A stretch of DNA of 5,994 nucleotides from an uncultured Prevotella sp. (GTDB lineage Bacteria > Bacteroidota > Bacteroidia > Bacteroidales > Bacteroidaceae): contig CALZMK010000109.1 of NCBI GenBank assembly GCA_945788545.1, positions 1 to 5,994 on the forward strand, given 5' to 3'. Positions 4,356 through 5,994 of this stretch are shown one piece after another (within the stretch, counting starts at the first letter, position 1; every line of letters begins with the position of its first letter). A model generated the notes under the pieces. The model ran no database searches. It had not been told where the DNA came from and saw only the letters and a program-made list of their open reading frames with translations. The position numbers and the translations under genes are program-made.

Positions 4356-5994
4356 ATGGAAATAATGAGAAAAATAATCCTTTTATTCGCATTATCAATG
4401 ATGACAATGTCAACAATTAATGCAAAAGAGAAACTCGACCTCAAGAGTATCTCAAACGGAGATTTCTATGGCGAACGCCTCGCCGCAGTCAAACCCGCCA
4501 GCGATGGCGAGACATATATGCAAATCTCCAAGGACAAAAGAAAAATCGTGAAATACTCCTTCAAGACCGGTAAGGAGGTATCCACAGTGTTCGACCTCGA
4601 CAATGTGCGTGGCCCTAAGATCCGTATCGACGGAGTGGATGGATATATCGTCAGTCCCGACGGGCGCAATATCCTAATCCAAACCGCCACCAAACCGATA
4701 TACCGCCGCTCCTTCACCGCCGAATACTATATCTTCGACGTGCGCAACAATAAGATGGTGGCACTCTCGCTCGCGGGTCCTCAGCAGACACCCGTCTTCT
4801 CGCCCGACGGAACAATGATTGCCTTCGTAAGGGAGAATAACATTCACCTTGTCAAACTGCTCTATGACAATGCCGAGAGTCAGGTGACCAAGGACGGAAA
4901 GTTTAATGAGATTATCAACGGCGTGCCCGACTGGGTGTATGAGGAGGAATTCTCCACCAACACGTCGATGGTGTTCACTGCCGACAGTAAGCAGATATGC
5001 TGGATAAAATACGACGAGTCGCATGTGAAGCAGTATTCCATGCAACTCTTCCGTGGCAGTCATCCCGACATGGATGAATACGCCACCTATCCTGGGCTTT
5101 ATACCTATAAATATCCCAAGGCAGGCGAGGACAATTCCAAGGTGTCGGTTTGGAGCTATGACATCAAGTCGCATCAGGCTCGCAAGCTCGACGTGCCCGT
5201 GGATGCCGATGGATATATCCCCCGCATTGCCTCTACCGAGGATGCCTCTAAGGTGGCAGTGTTCACACTGAATCGCCATCAGGACAACCTTTCTATATAT
5301 ATGGTAAATCCACTCTCTACACTTGCCAAACTGGTTGTAACCGACAAGGTCGATAAGTATATCAAGGAGGCTGCGATACAGGACACACGCATCGTGGGCA
5401 ACTATATCCTCCTGCCCTCGGAGCGCGATGGATTCAACCATCTCTATCTCTACACCCTCACGGGCCAGTTGAAGCGTCGCGTGACAACAGGAAAATATGA
5501 GGTGCTCGACGTATATGGCGTTGACGCAGCCACGGGCGACGTGTATTATGCCGCCAACCCCGACGGAGCCACCGACAAACAGGTGTTTGTGGCGCGTGCC
5601 AACGGAAAGAGTGAGCGACTCACACAGAAGGCCGGTCAGAACAGTGCCATCTTCAGTGCCAACTACAAGTATTTCATCAATGTGTGGAGCGACCTCAACA
5701 ATCCCCTCACATATACCCTCAACACCGTGGGCGGCAAGCAAACCGCCACATTGATCGACAACAAGGCACTCAAGGAGAAGTGGGCTAATTATGAGACGGG
5801 AACAAAAGAACTCTTCTCATTCACCACCTCTGAGGGCGTGAAACTCAATGGATGGATGATCAAGCCTGCGGGCTTTAATGCCTCGAAGCGCTATCCTGTC
5901 ATCATGTATCAGTATGGCGGTCCGGGCAACCAGCAGGTGCTCAACTCATGGAACATCGGTAGTCGTGGACAGGGAGCTGTCATCGAGCAGTATA
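4356..5994 (+). CDS. Dipeptidyl peptidase IV (S9B prolyl oligopeptidase family), 3' end cut by window
   Basis: The visible 546 codons make up about three quarters of a DPP IV, which removes N-terminal Xaa-Pro or Xaa-Ala dipeptides from peptides in the periplasm or at the cell surface. A signal peptide, MRKIILLFALSMMTMSTINA, starts at the second ATG (4365); ATG at 4356 adds three residues. Numbered from 4356, a beta-propeller spans roughly 40-490. It holds WVYEEEF (193-199), whose glutamates bind the substrate's free amino terminus and are diagnostic for DPP IV over other S9 peptidases. The alpha/beta-hydrolase domain then begins with SEGVKLNGWMIKPAG and the YQYGGPGNQQVLNSWNIG segment, where Tyr520 corresponds to the oxyanion-hole tyrosine. 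The catalytic Ser (GWSYGG motif), Asp and His lie beyond the window, so catalytic integrity cannot be judged. No frameshift is visible. It probably serves peptide scavenging for an asaccharolytic or mixed diet, which is inference. Confidence 0.93.
   Translation, partial: MEIMRKIILLFALSMMTMSTINAKEKLDLKSISNGDFYGERLAAVKPASDGETYMQISKDKRKIVKYSFKTGKEVSTVFDLDNVRGPKIRIDGVDGYIVSPDGRNILIQTATKPIYRRSFTAEYYIFDVRNNKMVALSLAGPQQTPVFSPDGTMIAFVRENNIHLVKLLYDNAESQVTKDGKFNEIINGVPDWVYEEEFSTNTSMVFTADSKQICWIKYDESHVKQYSMQLFRGSHPDMDEYATYPGLYTYKYPKAGEDNSKVSVWSYDIKSHQARKLDVPVDADGYIPRIASTEDASKVAVFTLNRHQDNLSIYMVNPLSTLAKLVVTDKVDKYIKEAAIQDTRIVGNYILLPSERDGFNHLYLYTLTGQLKRRVTTGKYEVLDVYGVDAATGDVYYAANPDGATDKQVFVARANGKSERLTQKAGQNSAIFSANYKYFINVWSDLNNPLTYTLNTVGGKQTATLIDNKALKEKWANYETGTKELFSFTTSEGVKLNGWMIKPAGFNASKRYPVIMYQYGGPGNQQVLNSWNIGSRGQGAVIEQY

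Noticed and set aside
4249..4416. N-terminal extension of the radical SAM protein to 4416
   Set aside because: It would translate through both predicted promoters and the start of the divergent peptidase gene, and it adds a hydrophobic stretch foreign to this cytoplasmic family.
4674..5741. Long open frame (355 codons) on the minus strand opposite the dipeptidyl peptidase gene
   Set aside because: It is in codon register with the sense gene, so it stays open simply because the sense gene rarely uses TTA, CTA and TCA. Its translation shows no recognisable domain, while the sense strand is an unmistakable DPP IV.
1..5994. A new multi-gene system such as defence, secretion or a mobile element
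   Set aside because: All five genes belong to recognisable families, are on alternating strands and share no operon. There are no transposase, integrase, nuclease or toxin motifs, no CRISPR-like spacing and no terminal inverted repeats.

Overview
The window looks like ordinary chromosome from a Bacteroidetes bacterium, most likely Prevotella or a close relative. The evidence is the AT-rich intergenic DNA between coding regions of roughly 50% GC, promoters of the Bacteroidetes type (TTTG near -33, TAnnTTTG near -7), few Shine-Dalgarno sequences, and typical Bacteroidetes families (GldB-like lipoprotein, DUF4861 protein, S9B dipeptidyl peptidase IV). The genus is an inference from style, not from a marker gene.

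There are five protein genes on strictly alternating strands. From left to right they are: a family 2 glycosyltransferase (+, 128-1150), a GldB-like lipoprotein (-, 1155-1955), a secreted DUF4861 protein (+, 2141-3391), a YhcC/TIGR01212 radical SAM protein (-, 3328-4248), and a dipeptidyl peptidase IV (+, from 4356, cut by the window edge before its catalytic serine). The first 127 bases hold an 8-bp tandem repeat and a short repeated AAAGCCGTG motif, with no gene I can support.

The strand alternation makes two convergent junctions and two divergent ones. Both convergent junctions are extremely tight: four bases lie between the stops at 1150/1155, and there is a real 64-base tail-to-tail overlap at 3328-3391. 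Neither has room for a stand-alone terminator. Both divergent spacers carry one recognisable promoter per direction, three of the four with exactly 20 bases between the boxes. The promoter of the GldB-like gene also settles its start, which appears to be a TTG codon.

The genes do not form one pathway or operon. Three products act in the envelope (lipoprotein, exported DUF4861 protein, exported peptidase), one probably acts at the inner membrane on surface glycans (glycosyltransferase), and one is a cytoplasmic FeS enzyme. I found no tRNA, rRNA, CRISPR array, insertion sequence, phage gene or toxin-antitoxin pair, and nothing that supports a new multi-gene system. The points worth a second look are the overlapping gene ends, the non-ATG lipoprotein start, the compact back-to-back promoter at 4267-4335, and the poorly characterised DUF4861 and GldB-like proteins.
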